A stretch of DNA of 64,000 bases from Euborellia annulipes (lineage: Eukaryota > Arthropoda > Insecta > Dermaptera > Anisolabididae): positions 16,934-80,933 of the forward strand of contig JAKCPI010031658.1 in the NCBI GenBank assembly GCA_023213315.1, written 5' to 3'. The position numbers and the translations under genes are program-made. This document shows, piece after piece, positions 1 through 12,049 of this stretch; positions within the stretch are counted from its first letter, which is position 1, and each line of letters opens with the position of its first letter. The notes below the pieces were generated by a model. That model saw only the letters and a list, made by a program, of their open reading frames with translations. It was not told where the DNA came from and did not search any database.

Positions 1-215
1 CAAAAAAGCGGTTTTCGCGATCTGGTCTGTCTGTCTGCCTATGTGTGTTCAATTTAAAGCATGAAGGAATTGAGCTAGGAGATTGAAATTTTATATTTAA
101 GTTAGGCATCCACCTGAGGCGTGAAAATAAGCTTTTAATCCCCCAAAGAGTACCGTACTATGTACTATGTACATTTTCAGTTTTTTTTCGATTTTCTCAA
201 AATTCGCTCCCTTTA
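1..215 (-). repeat. DH element, 5'-truncated fragment
   Basis: This is the middle of a DH (double-hairpin) copy in reverse orientation: a TCTG-rich microsatellite, the segment AAGCATGAAGGAATTGAGCT, then the CAGTTTTTTTTCGATTTTCTC block. It enters from the left edge and stops where a C-run begins at about 211. No coding capacity is seen. Confidence 0.8.
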
Positions 216-243
216 CCCCCCCCCCCCCTTGTATCCGCCCTTG
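211..243. mobile_element. hAT-type MITE, one terminus
   Basis: A C-run followed by TTGTATCCGCCCTTG closely matches the right end of the complete 262-bp hAT MITE at 32310-32571. Only this end remains; the DH fragment directly abuts it, so the partner end is absent or outside the window. Confidence 0.5.
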
Positions 244-2480
244 ATTGACCCTGACGACTGTAGGCACTAGTTGAAATAACAGTTATATCAATAGTAATAT
301 AGAGGATTTAACCTAGTGTTAAATTTTAATTTCTCCAAGATTTTTTTTTATAATTTTAGTGTCTATCATTGTATATAGACTTTACTCTTATAAATATTTA
401 TTTATTTATTTTTTTAAATAAAATAACTTTAATTAATATTATTCTATTTCAAAGAGAAAAAAATATCCTATATCTATCTTATCTTATCTTATTACTATTA
501 AACGAGCAATGTACGTTTATTTGTCTGTAATCTCATCAGTTCTTGAAAACGGCTCTAACGATGTTTTTTTTTTTCAAATTTTAAATTATATACTATTTCC
601 AGCACTAATAGTAAATTGGGCTAGGTGTCATCTTTGGGAAAATTCGGGTGCTAGTACTTTACTGATGTATTTTTTAGTTTTTTCCAATTGTATATAAAAA
701 ATAACACCGAGCTCCAGCTCGGTCATCCAGGAACTATACATTAAAAAAGTAAATATTGGATTAAACAAAAACACACACATTATATAATATTTTATAAAAC
801 AGCCATTGGAAGAGGATTTCATTGCCCACCTATTAATTATAAAATAACCTACAATTTTAAAATGGAATTCTGTTATTTAACCAAATCAACCAATGATATT
901 TGTTTAGAAAGAGGGAATGGGGAATTAAATATGATTATATACATGTCTATCGATTGTTGATTCAAACTCTCTCTCTTTCTGATACACTTCAAATAATTTC
1001 CTCTCTTATTGTTCGGTTCATATTCAATAAATTTTTATTCCATTAGGCAATCAAAAATAAAAATATAGAGCAGTAGCTTTGTTATTATTCTGCATATTTT
1101 ACATAGAACCTGTCTGGAATCTCCACGTCAATGATTTTTGTAAATATTTACAAATATATATATAATATATACCCAGAGATAAAATCAATCTCTAAAATGC
1201 ATGGCCTCAATAATTAAAACTCATTTTAATTTATATCTTTCAAAATACTTATATATAGGCTGGTAATTTTAATTAAAAAAGAACGAAGTGTCGTCATTCT
1301 TTAAATGACCCTATTTTTGAAAAATACAAAATGTGATTTTTTAAAATAATGGTGGAAAGTAAAAAAAAATCTAATTACAAAAGTATCAACTCTATCTTAC
1401 TAGATAATTTAGTTACTATTCTTTATTCTCTTTCTGTTTCTTAATTGTCTACATCTTCGTGTTCTTCCACTTCCTTCTCTTTCTTTTTTTTTTTTCTGAA
1501 AGCTCAAATAAAAATAAAAAAGAATTGGAGAGTCGTTTATGACACGAATCCAAATAAAAAGATAATAATAAAGGGGATGACAAGTACAAGTGCACAGGGG
1601 GAAAAAGGCCTCATAATCACCTCCATAAAGAGAACCTAGTTGTAAAATCAGCTCTCTGAGAGGGGTGAAAAAAATAAAAGAAATAAAAAAAAAATTAAGG
1701 AAATAATTAAAATTATTCATCCTTCCTTAAAGGATCCGACACTTTTTTGAAACCCCTTTTTTTAAGAATTCATCATTATCTTAATTCTTTAAAAAAAATT
1801 CAAATTATACATCAGCTGACTGACAACATTCATTAATATAGAAAAATTTGATCTCGTTTTGAATGGAACATAAAATTTTATTGGATTTATTTATTTCATA
1901 TATATACTAGTAAAAATATTAAGTTTTAAATGATTTAAGAGAAACAACCAAACGACGATCGTAAAAAACGTTAAGAGGACGCATCTACACCCTATCTAAT
2001 TATTACCTAGGTAGCTTGAAGTTTTATGCTTGTTTGATGGCTGCGAATTAATTGCATTATAAAATAAAAGTGGATTTATGTTGAAACACCTTGAATTAAT
2101 ATTTATGGGTCGTAAACAATTTAAAGGAGATGGGGTAAAAACGGATATAGGTATTAGGAGATATGTGGATTCTTAATAGAGAAACTAATAAAATAATAAT
2201 TACAAGAGAAAACACGTGGTGACAATTGGATGAATACCTGACTTAAATTTAATATATTTTTTTCTTTATAAAATTATATTAAGAATAATTATACAGTATA
2301 TAGGCCTAAACCAAAACGGAAAAAAATGTTAAATATTTTCGAGATTTATATAAATTAAATATTTGAATCAGACATTAGTATGGAGTGGGCAACACAAATA
2401 ATTAGATGATATACTGAAACTGATAAGAGCAAACTTTAAAAAGCCTTATATTTTTATAGAAAAATTATTAAAAACATTTC
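244..2480. other. AT-rich DNA without recognisable genes
   Basis: Low-complexity A/T tracts and short tandem motifs only. Short open frames here show no domain, no codon bias and no recognisable splice structure. I see no gene or complete transposon. Confidence 0.6.
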
Positions 2481-2482
2481 GC

Positions 2483-2880
2483 TCAGGGGCCCACATCTTG
2501 TGGGTACGTGGATGGCGACCACGAGCTACCCGAACTGGAACTGGGACTGGCATTCCTTCTGCTCTTTCTATGTCTGTCTCTTCCTTCCTCTTTCCAACAG
2601 GCGTCGGGCCGGCCTGTTCTATCTTTCTCGGTCTCAAAAATGCATGGTAGGGGGTTTCGGAGGGAAAGAATGAGGTCCAACCACAAGCTGCCCGAGCTGG
2701 GATAGGCATTCCTTCTGATATTTCTATGTCTGTCTCTTCCTTCCTCTTTCCAACTGGCGCCAGGCCGTGCGACGTGCCGGCCTGTTCTATCCTTCTCGGT
2801 CGCAAAAATGCATGATAGGGGGTTTTGGAGGGAAAGAATGAGGTCCGCCGACCCCGCATCGCGGGAATAAGGCGAGAATG
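2483..2880. repeat. Dispersed repeat, internally duplicated
   Basis: A GC-richer block starting GCTCAGGGGCCCACATCTTG contains two tandem copies of a unit of roughly 165 bp (CATTCCTTCTG ... GAAAGAATGAGGTCC). A single-copy relative lies at 36177-36390. Open frames across it are by-products of this composition. The superfamily is not recognised, and no terminal repeats or target duplication are visible. Confidence 0.7.
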
Positions 2881-2949
2881 AAAGAAGATTAAAAACATTA
2901 TATTTGATTAAGATATTATTATTCAAAATACCTCGATTCGGACTTTAAC

Positions 2950-3236
2950 TGCCCAGACAGCTTGAAATAATGGTGTAATATTGCCAATCTTGCTCAATAT
3001 TGACAATATTGGAGCAACAATGTTGCTGCAATATTCCTATGTCCGCCTTGCTATGTATGCAGCAACATTGGTGCAATATTCCTAAGTCCGCCTAGCTTGG
3101 AATATTGCCAATATTTTGCATGATTTGCAATATTGCTGCAATATTGGCAATATATGCATGATTCGCAATGTTTCTGCAATATTGTGCAATATATGCATGA
3201 TTAGCAATATTTCTGCAATATTCCAAGCTGCCTGGG
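2950..3236. mobile_element. MITE with TIRs and AATATTGC-rich core
   Basis: The ends CTGCCCAGACAGCTTG and CAAGCTGCCTGGGTGAG are imperfect inverted repeats. The interior is an irregular array of AATATTGC and TGCAATATT motifs. There is no coding capacity, so it is a non-autonomous DNA element; the superfamily cannot be assigned because no clear target duplication is visible. Confidence 0.6.
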
Positions 3237-3239
3237 TGA

Positions 3240-4310
3240 GTTTTGGCCTCGTCAATAAAAATCATACAATCTTGTTAATAATATTTATATAGGTGCCTAC
3301 ATGAATAAAATTAGAAGAGTTTCTTTTTATCTAATTTATTCCTGGAAGCCATCTGATTATCAAAACTTTTAATGTTTTATTTCAGAATATATGCCAATTC
3401 ATTATATTCTATTCATTATTGTTATCATAATTAGTCTTGAAAGATTAAACATACACATAAATAACTCTAATAGAGGATTTTGATGAGGGTATATATTAAC
3501 TCTGTTTAAAAGGAGAAGTGAATAAACAAAGAAATGGAAATCTGAATAAAGAGAGAATTAGAATCTGTTTGTATTAAAATAGTAGATCTAAATATGAGCC
3601 TATTAAATGTATAATATAAGAAGCATTTTATTCTATCATCATCACATTTGATTGAATTTTTTTTTATTTGCATTCCCTCTGCTGGGGAATAAAAGCCTAA
3701 TAATGGATTATCCCTTTGAATTCAGTGAAATCGGCGAGATTTTTAGCGCAAAATTGACAGAGCAATCAAAAATGCAACGGTCCATGAAACATTGACAATC
3801 GTCACGAGGAGTGAACATGCGAGGAACTCTTTCTCTGGAACATCTATTCCTCTGGGAATATCTCCAGCCTCCACGCTCTGCTACTTTCAAAATAGAGAAA
3901 AGAATATAAAGAAGATAAAAAAAAAAAAAATTGACTCATTTCTAATATCGACTACAAAATCCATTAAAATAAATTGTCTTCAGCATATGCAAGTGTTCTG
4001 ATTATATCAACGAATTGTTTCATTATTAGCAATTATTTCTACAATTTGTTTTTCCCAAGGTTCGTCCCATTTTTTACTCACCCCACTTGACCACCATCTT
4101 ATAAATCAATACCTTTGTTTGGAAAACTATAAAATATTTAATATTTTGATGCCAAACCTTTACCCTCGCGAGCCACAAGTCGCTTGATTTCTAGAGCTGT
4201 CATTTCTTCTTCTATCAGTTTTTCCTTTCACATTTATTATGAATGGCCGGCGCCTGATCTATTCATTTTCTTTGTTCCTGAGGAAATGAATATTATAAAT
4301 GGTGGGTGAG
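3240..4310. other. No gene recognised
   Basis: AT-rich sequence with a slightly less biased patch at about 3700-3900. Neither strand there gives a protein domain I recognise. Confidence 0.5.
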
Positions 4311-4312
4311 CA

Positions 4313-4690
4313 CACAGCTTTCTCTTATCTTCGGTAACTGAAAGTGGCGTTCTGTGCTTGTTCCACCAGATTTTTTGTGTCGACATATATTTAGATTTCG
4401 ACACAACGGTACATTTGAATTCAAGATGTAAAATTTATAAATATAGAGAAATATTTATAATTTGTTGCCATGGCAACCATTTCTTCTCTTCCTATGAAGT
4501 TCAAGAGTAAGGTGGGCTTCAATTTCGAGGGCTAAATGAGAATATATATTTTCAAAAGCATCTAAAATTAATTGATTTTTGAATTTTAATCAAAATCGTT
4601 AGAGCAAATTTGAAGAAGAAAAAAAATACATCAGTAATGTATTAGCCTAGTATTTTTTGGCCGATATTGTTCAACAGCTTTGCATGGGCG
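4313..4690 (+). repeat. DH element, 3'-truncated and diverged
   Basis: It has the right half of the H1 hairpin (GTTCCACCAGATTTTTTGTG), the adjacent GTCGACATATATTTAG block, the GTTGCCATGGCAACC palindrome and the GATTTTTGAATTTTAATC segment. It stops at the sequence GCATGGGCGTAGCCAGG, which resembles another transposon terminus. Confidence 0.75.
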
Positions 4691-5689
4691 TAGCCAGGGG
4701 GTGGCAGGGGGGCCTTTGACCCTCCTTGGCTTGTCCTAAAAATTAAAAAAAAAAATATATATATATAGGCCTATATATATTTTTCCCATTGGGAATTTTT
4801 TTTTTTTTTTAACGACCCAATCCACTACATTAATTTAATTTTTTTTTTATTTAAATAAATAATAATCTATGTATATATTAATTGCAAACCCCCGCCCTAA
4901 CGAGGGAATGACTTTCCCAAAACTTTCTCGAATATTCTTTTGGATTTACGTCTGTATGTGTGAGTGAATACGATTTTTTGACAATTACAATACTTTCTCT
5001 TTATATAGGCTACTCTACGAGAAAGTAAAAAATAAAAAATAAGTTTCCCCTTCAGATAGGCAACCTCTACTTTGAGCTGTTAATTTGGTTATCGGCATGC
5101 AGGGGCAAATGGAGTTTCCTTAGATCTATTATTTGTTGTCAAAGGATTAGACAATCAATACTCTTCAATTAGACACATACTCCATTAAGTATTATCATCC
5201 GCAGTGATAAAATTTTGTAATCACTCACTCATACCTCTCTCTGAAGTAGTCACGTGATAATGACGGATAAACTCAAATTTCCATTAAGTTCGTCCATATG
5301 AATTAACCATTCTAATCAGAATTAACACGCCTTCTAATTAAATTCTAATGGGTCTGCGTTTCAACTAAATAGAACATTATTATTATTAAATAAACAAAAG
5401 ACAATTAAGAAGCAAAACTATTCAAAGGTTGTCTGTCCTTATCAGGCCAATTTGCGCATGCGCAACAAACCGTCTACAATCCGAACAAGAAGCGTTTACA
5501 TAAATTTATAGATATATTTAAATGTCAGCATATTAAAGTGGAATTTTTTTAAATTAAACATGTATACAAGGCAAAATTTGAATGTTTCATCAAAGTTAAA
5601 CATAATATTTTAACTAATATTTTTTAGAAATGCCAGAGAGACGAGATGCTATTCGGCAATTTCCCCAAAATGTTCGAGAGATCTACATG
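4691..5689. other. Transposon debris and AT-rich DNA
   Basis: It starts with GGGCGTAGCCAGG plus a G-rich stretch, typical of DNA-transposon ends, but no matching partner with target duplication was found. Positions 4905-4980 resemble 44440-44520. No gene is seen. Confidence 0.45.
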
Positions 5690-5926
5690 CCCGCAGAAGG
5701 TCTGCATTGTGAACCTATAGGAACATACAGGGATATCCAGGCCCCCACCAGGAATACACAGGGATACACACGCTTGCACCAAGGACACACATTTTTCTTC
5801 TGGTCACTTTCGATCTACTGTGTGTGTCCCTGGTGCGGGCGTGTGTATCCCTGTGTGTCCCTGGTGTGGGCGTGTATATATATCCCTGTGTGTCCCTAAA
5901 GGTTCACTATGCAGACCTGCTGTGGG
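5690..5926. repeat. Foldback (inverted repeat) with internal tandem units
   Basis: The arms at about 5690-5791 and 5817-5926 are imperfect reverse complements (AGGTCTGCATTGTGAACC against GGTTCACTATGCAGACCT). Within each arm an ACACAGGGATA / TGTGTCCCTGGTG motif recurs. It encodes no recognisable protein and is probably a small foldback element. Confidence 0.6.
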
Positions 5927-6252
5927 GGTGTGTATTCCTCGATCATTTTTAATCATTTTTACTCCGGTCTTACCCGAATTTTTTCTGAGTGAAATTGAAA
6001 AAGTATTTCGAAAACAGTTCGACTATTGATAACCATGCTTTGCGAGCATTGATCTTTTTAAAATATCTTCGTATTTATTTGCTCCATTATAATATTTTTA
6101 TTTTTAAATCAATTCTGATTTTATGTGCAATAAAATAACCAAACCAAAACTTAGTGACATCCATTATCATAAATTACTTGTATCCTTTATGCAGTGGCGC
6201 AACCAGGATTTGCTCCTGGGGGGGTTTTGACTAGACGCGCAGCCCCTCTTTG

Positions 6253-8082
6253 CAGAGGCGTACCGAGGCAGTTGGGGGCCTGGGGCGGAACTAGAAGAGG
6301 GGGCCTTATATTGAATTTTTTTTTTTTTGGGGGGTGGTCATCTTTAAATATCCCTCTCCTCCATACACAAAAACATTTTTAAAATACCGTATATCCCTGA
6401 ACCCCAAGGGGTATTTTCATTAAATTTTCTTTTTTTTATCTAAATTTTCCCATTTTTACTTGAGCCCCAAGGGCCCCGGGGCCTCTAAAAGATAAATTTT
6501 CAATAAATTTTGTTTTTACTTGAGCCCTGAGGGCCCCGGGGGCCTCTCAAAGGGAAATTTTTATTAAATTTTCTTTTTTTTATCTAAATTTTCCCATTTT
6601 TACTTGAGCCCCAAGGGCCCCGGGGCCTCTCAAAGAGAAATTTTCAATAAATTTTGTTTTTACTTGAGCCCCAAGGGCCCCAGGGCCTCTCAAAGAGAAA
6701 TTTTCAATAAATTTTGTTTTTACTTGAGCCCCAAGGGCCCCAGGGCCTCTCAAAGAGAAATTTTCAATAAATTTTGTTTTTACTTGAGCCCCAAGGGCCC
6801 CAGGGCCTCTCAAAGAGAAATTTTCAATAAATTTTGTTTTTACTTGAGCCCTGAGGGCCTCGGGGGCCTCTCAAAGGGAAATTTTTATTAAATTTTCTTT
6901 TTTTTATCTAAATTTTCCCATTTTTACTTGAGCCCCAAGGGCCCCGGGGCCTCTAAAAGAGAAATTTTCAATAAATTTTGTTTTTACTTGAGCCCTGAGG
7001 GCCCCGGGGCCTCTCAAAGGGAAATTTTTATTAAATTTTCTTTTTTTATCTAAATTTTCCCATTTTTACTTGAGCCCCAAGGGCCCCGGGGCCTCTCAAA
7101 GAGAAATTTTCAATAAATTTTGTTTTTACTTGAGCCCCAAGGGCCCCAGGGCCTCTCAAAGAGAAATTTTCAATAAATTTTGTTTTTACTTGAGCCCCAA
7201 GGGCCCCAGGGCCTCTCAAAGAGAAATTTTCAATAAATTTTGTTTTTACTTGAGCCCTGAGGGCCCGGGGCCTCTCAAAGGGAAATTTTATTAAATTTTC
7301 TTTTTTTTATCTAAATTTTCCCATTTTTACTTGAGCCCCAAGGGCCCCGGGGCCTCTAAAAGAGAAATTTTCAATAAATTTTGTTTTTACTTGAGCCCTG
7401 AAGGCCCCAGGGCCTCTCAAAGAGAAATTTTCAATAAATTTTGTTTTTACTTGAGCCCTGAGGGCCTCGGGGGCCTCTCAAAGGGAAATATTTATTAAAT
7501 TTTCTTTTTTTATCTAAATTTTCCCATTTTTACTTGAGCCCCAAGGGCCCCGGGGCCTCTCAAAGAGAAATTTTCAATAAATTTTGTTTTTACTTGAGCC
7601 CTGAAGGCCCCAGGGCCTCTCAAAGAGAAATTTTCAATAAATTTTGTTTTTACTTGAGCCCTGAGGGCCTCGGGGGCCTCTCAAAGGGAAATTTTTATTA
7701 AATTTTCTTTTTTTTATCTAAATTTTCCCATTCTTACTTGAGCCCCAAGGGCCCCGGGGCCTCTCAAAGAGAAATTTTCAATAAATTTTGTTTTTACTTG
7801 AGCCCTGAAGGCCCCAGGGCCTCTCAAAGAGAAATTTTCAATAAATTTTGTTTTTACTTGAGCCCTGAGGGCCTCGGGGGCCTCTCAAAGGGAAATTTTT
7901 ATTAAATTTTCTTTTTTTTTATCTAAATTTTCCCATTTTTACTTGAGCCCTGAGAGCCCCGGGGCCTTTCAAAGGGAAATTTTCATTAAATTTTTTTTTT
8001 TATAAATATATGGGGGCCTATGCCGGCTCGGGGCGTGGGGCGGACCGCCCCCCTCGCCCCCCCCCCCCTCGGTACGCCACTG
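6253..8082. mobile_element. Non-autonomous hAT element (inner, satellite-bearing)
   Basis: The ends CAGAGGCGTACCGAGG and CCTCGGTACGCCACTG are inverted repeats flanked by CCTCTTTG (6245-6252) and CCTCTTAG (8083-8090), a 7/8 match to an 8-bp hAT target duplication. Almost the whole interior is a tandem satellite. It sits inside the outer hAT element, so it inserted later. Confidence 0.8.
6404..8000. repeat. Satellite array, 60-bp and 84-bp units
   Basis: About 23 units begin ACTTGAGCCC and carry a GGGCCCCGGGGCCTCTCAAAG core. The common unit is 60 bp (6662-6721, 6722-6781 and 6782-6841 are essentially identical). A longer 84-bp variant ends in a T-run plus ATCTAAATTTTCCCAT. Short and long units alternate in a higher-order pattern. 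Long open frames on both strands arise because 60 and 84 are multiples of three; they are not genes. Confidence 0.95.
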
Positions 8083-8186
8083 CCTCTTAGGCGGCCGGAG
8101 AGCCTAGATGGGGGTCTTCGGCCCCTGCCATCCCCCCCCCCCTCCAATGGCTCGGGTCCGCCGACATCGGACCTTCTCGGTCCAGG

Positions 8187-8259
8187 GAGATGTGTAACTT
8201 TAATATAAAATTTCATCCTCATAGCTCAATTCCTTCATGCTTTAAATTGAACCCAGCCA

Positions 8260-8294
<35 letters not shown>

Positions 8295-8388
8295 CATGTT
8301 ACGAAAACCAATTTTTTTGAATTCAGGGGACCTCAAAACGTGAAGAACCATAAAAATTTCGACATAGAATTTTTGACATGAATCCAAT

Positions 8389-8430
<42 letters not shown>

Positions 8431-8450
8431 CATAATTGTAGAGCTAAGAG
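8187..8450 (+). repeat. DH element, 3' half with (AC)n and (TA)n
   Basis: It begins at the AACTTTAATATAAAATTTCA block and contains an (AC)n run at 8261-8291. It continues through TTCAGGGGACCTCAAAACGT and ATGAATCCAATACTTT to a (TA)n tract near 8393-8427 that replaces the terminal H2 hairpin loop. Confidence 0.85.
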
Positions 8451-9323
8451 AAAGTAAAGATAAATTTCGGGTGGGGGAGATGTAGATTCCGAAACCCCTT
8501 CCCCCCTCTTTCCTGGCTACGACGTGAAAAAACGAAATTCGATTTTAATACAAAAAAATTTAAAAAATTTACCTTTTCAGTTGTGAGATTAACTATTTCT
8601 TTGTTAGTCTCCGCTTCATAATTTTTATGAAATTAGCAATTAATGTTTTAATAATAAAAATAATTCGAATTTAAGTAAAATTTTTATTTAAATAATTGTC
8701 AAATTTCAATAAGGTTATGGCATAAAAAAAATCCTCAATAGCCTACAAAAAAAAAAACATTCTCCGGTTGTTTTCCCCTGGTGCATCGTGCACGCTGACA
8801 CGCACCAACCCATGTGTACCGGTATCTAGCTCGAAGCCATTAAGCCGGTTCCCAATGTTTGGGGGTGAGAGGCCCTTCACCTCCCTACTCCCCAAAAATC
8901 AGTCCCTGACGGGACTGGTCGACCAGCTCTCGACGTGTTCATCTCAAATCACCATTCTCTCAAATCACCATTGACAAATTCAAATTTCAATAAATGAATG
9001 TAGAGTCTTATATTAGTCTTTTGTTTTTTATGATTTAGGAGAAATAACAAAAGAATTAGTTTTTTTTTTTATTTCTTATATATAATATATATATTTTATA
9101 TTAATACTTTACGAAAAATAAGCAATTTTCATTTTTGTTAAAATTTTTTTTAAATAAAATAAACATATTTTTAAGAAATTATTTTTTTTATAATAAAAAG
9201 GATACAATTTTTTTTTTCTTTTCTAATAATTTGTAATAATATATAGAAATTTGAATTTTTTTTCTCTTCTGGGGGGGTTAAAACCCTAAAAACCCCCCCC
9301 CTGGTTGCGCCACTGCCTTTATG

Positions 9324-9395
9324 ATTCTATCTTCAAAGTGATTTGTGTCATCGACTAGAGAGCCATCTATTGGCACTTTATAAAATTAAAGTATC

Positions 9396-9426
<31 letters not shown>

Positions 9427-10300
9427 TGCCTGGTATTAATATATATTCTCTCTTCTTTAAATTTTTTGGCATTTTAATCATAATAAATGAATAAAAAAAA
9501 AAGAATTTTTTAATATTTAATATTTTCAATTTTTTTTATCTTCAAAAGATCATTTTGTAATAAAATGTTCATCGTAAATCATCTCAAGATACTCACTGTT
9601 TAAGCGGCTATGTTTCCTTTAATAAATTTGCGAGTTGTTTCCCGGGGAATATTATTTATTATTATATGCTTCTTGCTTCGTCTTCCCCCCTCATTTTTTT
9701 ATTTTTTTTTTAATCTAACTTAGATAAAAACTTCTTCAAGAAGAAAAAGAGAAAGAGGGAAACGGTAGAGGAGAATTTTAAACTGATTTCGTTTCTTGAA
9801 TTCATTTTTTGGATTTAGAAAATTGATTGTCAAGAGGGAAGAAAAACATGGTAAAGAAAAAAAAATCCCCAAAAAGGTGCTTATCGTTGATGGAAACCCA
9901 TTTACATCAGAAGAAGAAAAAAAAATTTTGCGTGTACTCTTCCTCTTTTTCTCTCTCTCTCTCTAGGAAATTAGATTTTTTAAAAATATATTACATATGA
10001 ATGCAAATTTGTATTCAAAGATGAGGCCATAAAATAAAGAATGCTATCTACACTAACTGACAAAAATTTAGTCCCTTGAAATTTTATCATTTAATGAAAG
10101 ATAATATAATTAGAGCCCGAATGTTCATGCAAATGCATGTTGGTATAGAAGCTGAATACGTTCCTGCACTTATCCATTTCATGAGTACAGTATTCGATTC
10201 GAAATAACCCTATTTGTGCCCAGCATATGGACATTTTTTGTCATAAATCGTGGTTTATTTTAGTAAATAATAATACAAAAAGTGTTATTAATTAATAGGA
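9324..10300. other. AT-rich DNA with homopolymers
   Basis: It contains a poly-A run at about 9397-9424, poly-T tracts and a short CT repeat near 9950. No gene or element boundary is recognised. Confidence 0.5.
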
Positions 10301-10302
10301 GA

Positions 10303-10490
10303 ATTAAATTCACAAGGTTTTCTGTTTCAATAATATATTAATTTGATATTAACACTTTATACGTATTGACCAGTATGTAATTCGCTTCTAAAGATGACAC
10401 ATATGATGTTGAAATACGTATAAAGTGTTAATATCAAATTAATATATTATTGAAACAGAAAATCTTGTGAATTTAATTGTCCTATTAAAG
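10303..10490. mobile_element. Foldback element with decayed hammerhead-like core
   Basis: Arms of about 80 bp (ATTAATTTGATATTAACACT against AGTGTTAATATCAAATTAAT) enclose TCTAAAGATGACACATATGATGTTGAAATACG. This matches the CTGANGA, stem II, GAAA layout with one core substitution (CTAAAGA). The flank ATGTTTCAAC...CCAACGGT also follows the foldback at 42640-42900, so both belong to one subfamily. Confidence 0.65.
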
Positions 10491-10683
10491 CATAATGTTT
10501 CAACTAGAGCCAACGGTTACCAGTTTAAAATTAATTGTTATTAATTACAATAAAACATAACAGGCTGCAAAATTAGAAGCCGAAACGTCGTGTTTTATTG
10601 AAATTAATTACACATTTTATTGTATTATTATTTGCTAAATATATAGGTATGTCAAAAAATAACTTTTATTTCTAATATTGTAT

Positions 10684-10985
10684 AAATTTTATAAACCGAC
10701 CGGAGTTTCGGTTTCGGTTACGGTTTCAGCCAAAAATCCTGGTTTCGGCCTAAAACCAGCCGAAACTTTCGGCCGGTTGAAACCTGAGTTTGAAAAGTTG
10801 AGAAACTCGCACACACAAAAAAAAAAGTCGAATGAGATTCGCACCTAAAAAAAAAAGGTCAAATGATTTTCGTAAGAGAGAAAAGTAAAAAAAAAGGTCA
10901 AATGATATGAATTTTGTATAGGAAATACAAGTTTCGGTTTGGGCCGATACTAAGATTGAGGCCGAAATTCGGTTTTGGTTTCGGC
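10684..10985. mobile_element. Probable DNA-transposon remnant rich in TTTCGG
   Basis: Repeated CCGAAAC/GTTTCGG motifs occur at both ends, with a right end TTTCGGCTGAACCCTAAT and a left end ACCGACCGGAGTTTCGGTT. Such subterminal arrays occur in some hAT-like elements, but no clean inverted termini or target duplication is visible. Confidence 0.35.
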
Positions 10986-12049
10986 TGAACCCTAATAAAT
11001 TGATTTTACATAGACCTATTCATTTTTTATATATCGAAATTCGAAGCTGATTAAATAAACGTTATCGCCAGTTTTCTGAGAGAGAGACCAGAGAATTGAC
11101 ATTAAACAATTAAATAAAATTTTTTCGTGTTCGTTACTTAAATATGAATCAGTACAAATGTTTGGCAATTTTTTTTTCTACTCTTATCTAATGAATGAAT
11201 GTCAAGATTGGTGAGGAAAGCTTGTTTATTCAAAGTATTTATTGTCACTCATTGAAATTGGATAAACACGAGGCGTTACAAATGAGTTTTATACGCGAAC
11301 AAAAAAAAAAATTAAATAAACAAGAATGAATGAAATTATATTTACATACATTAACAACCTTTCAAAAAAAAAAAAAAAAAAAAAAAAATGTAGCCGAGTT
11401 TTCTCGGGCGCTTGTAATTTCGAAATAGCTGATTTAAAAGTTTATCTTTTAATAAAAAAAAAAAAAAAAATATTATTTTGGTCAACAAAATTATTCTTCT
11501 AGAGTCCACTATTGGTGGTCCAGGCATTTCTAATTAAGCCACACTACCAAGTTAGCCATCAAGGCTTTTAGAAATATCCTTTTCCGCAACAGCTTAAGAC
11601 ATACTGGCAAATCTTTAAAATTTATTTTTTATATGAACCCTTGAGAGCGCTCGCTTTAACAGAATTTGTTTTTCATTAAGCCTACACATAAAAGAAATTT
11701 TGTTCAAATCGGTGAGGGGAAGGCCATGCACTCCCCTTGTTAGAAAAATTTCTGTGGGAGCCAATGCTTCTGATGGACTGGTTATATAAAAATTTCAGAA
11801 AAGTGGATTTATAGCTGGATGAAAGTTGTTGATAAATAGAAAGAAGAAAAGAGAAGCAGTTAGTATTTATTTCATTTATTAAGGACCATTAATCTGACGT
11901 TTCTCTTGTGATCAAGACCATCTTCAGAGCTTTTGAGCTGTCAGTATGAGTTAAATGTTAAATACTCAACATTTAACTGACAACCTGTAGGATAACTACA
12001 AATATTATTATTTATAATAATATTTGTAGTTATCCTACATTTCTGGAGA

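Larger units (their letters stand above)
6192..9315. mobile_element. Non-autonomous hAT element (outer)
   Basis: The termini CAGTGGCGCAACCAGG and CCTGGTTGCGCCACTG are inverted repeats, each flanked by a perfect 8-bp duplication CCTTTATG (6184-6191 and 9316-9323), the hallmark of hAT transposition. The 3.1-kb interior has no transposase. It carries a second hAT element with a satellite (6253-8082), part of a DH element (8187-8450) and a GC-richer unrecognised segment (8760-8960). Confidence 0.85.

Noticed and set aside
2446..2926. Two overlapping minus-strand frames of about 150 codons
   Set aside because: Both are duplicated because the underlying DNA repeat is duplicated; the related copy at 36177-36390 does not preserve either frame.
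2970..3230. CRISPR-like array
   Set aside because: The AATATTGC repeats are irregular, without uniform spacers, and bounded by transposon-like inverted ends; the genome is eukaryotic.
6580..7294. Open reading frames on both strands with repeated SPKGPGASQ- or LRGPGALGAQ-like peptides
   Set aside because: They are translations of the 60-bp satellite units, whose length is a multiple of three; there is no start context, no domain and no flanking gene structure.
4684..8523. A transposon bounded by GGGCGTAGCCAGG at 4687 and CCTGGCTACGACG at 8511
   Set aside because: The putative ends lack a matching target duplication, and one boundary would lie inside the well-supported outer hAT element.
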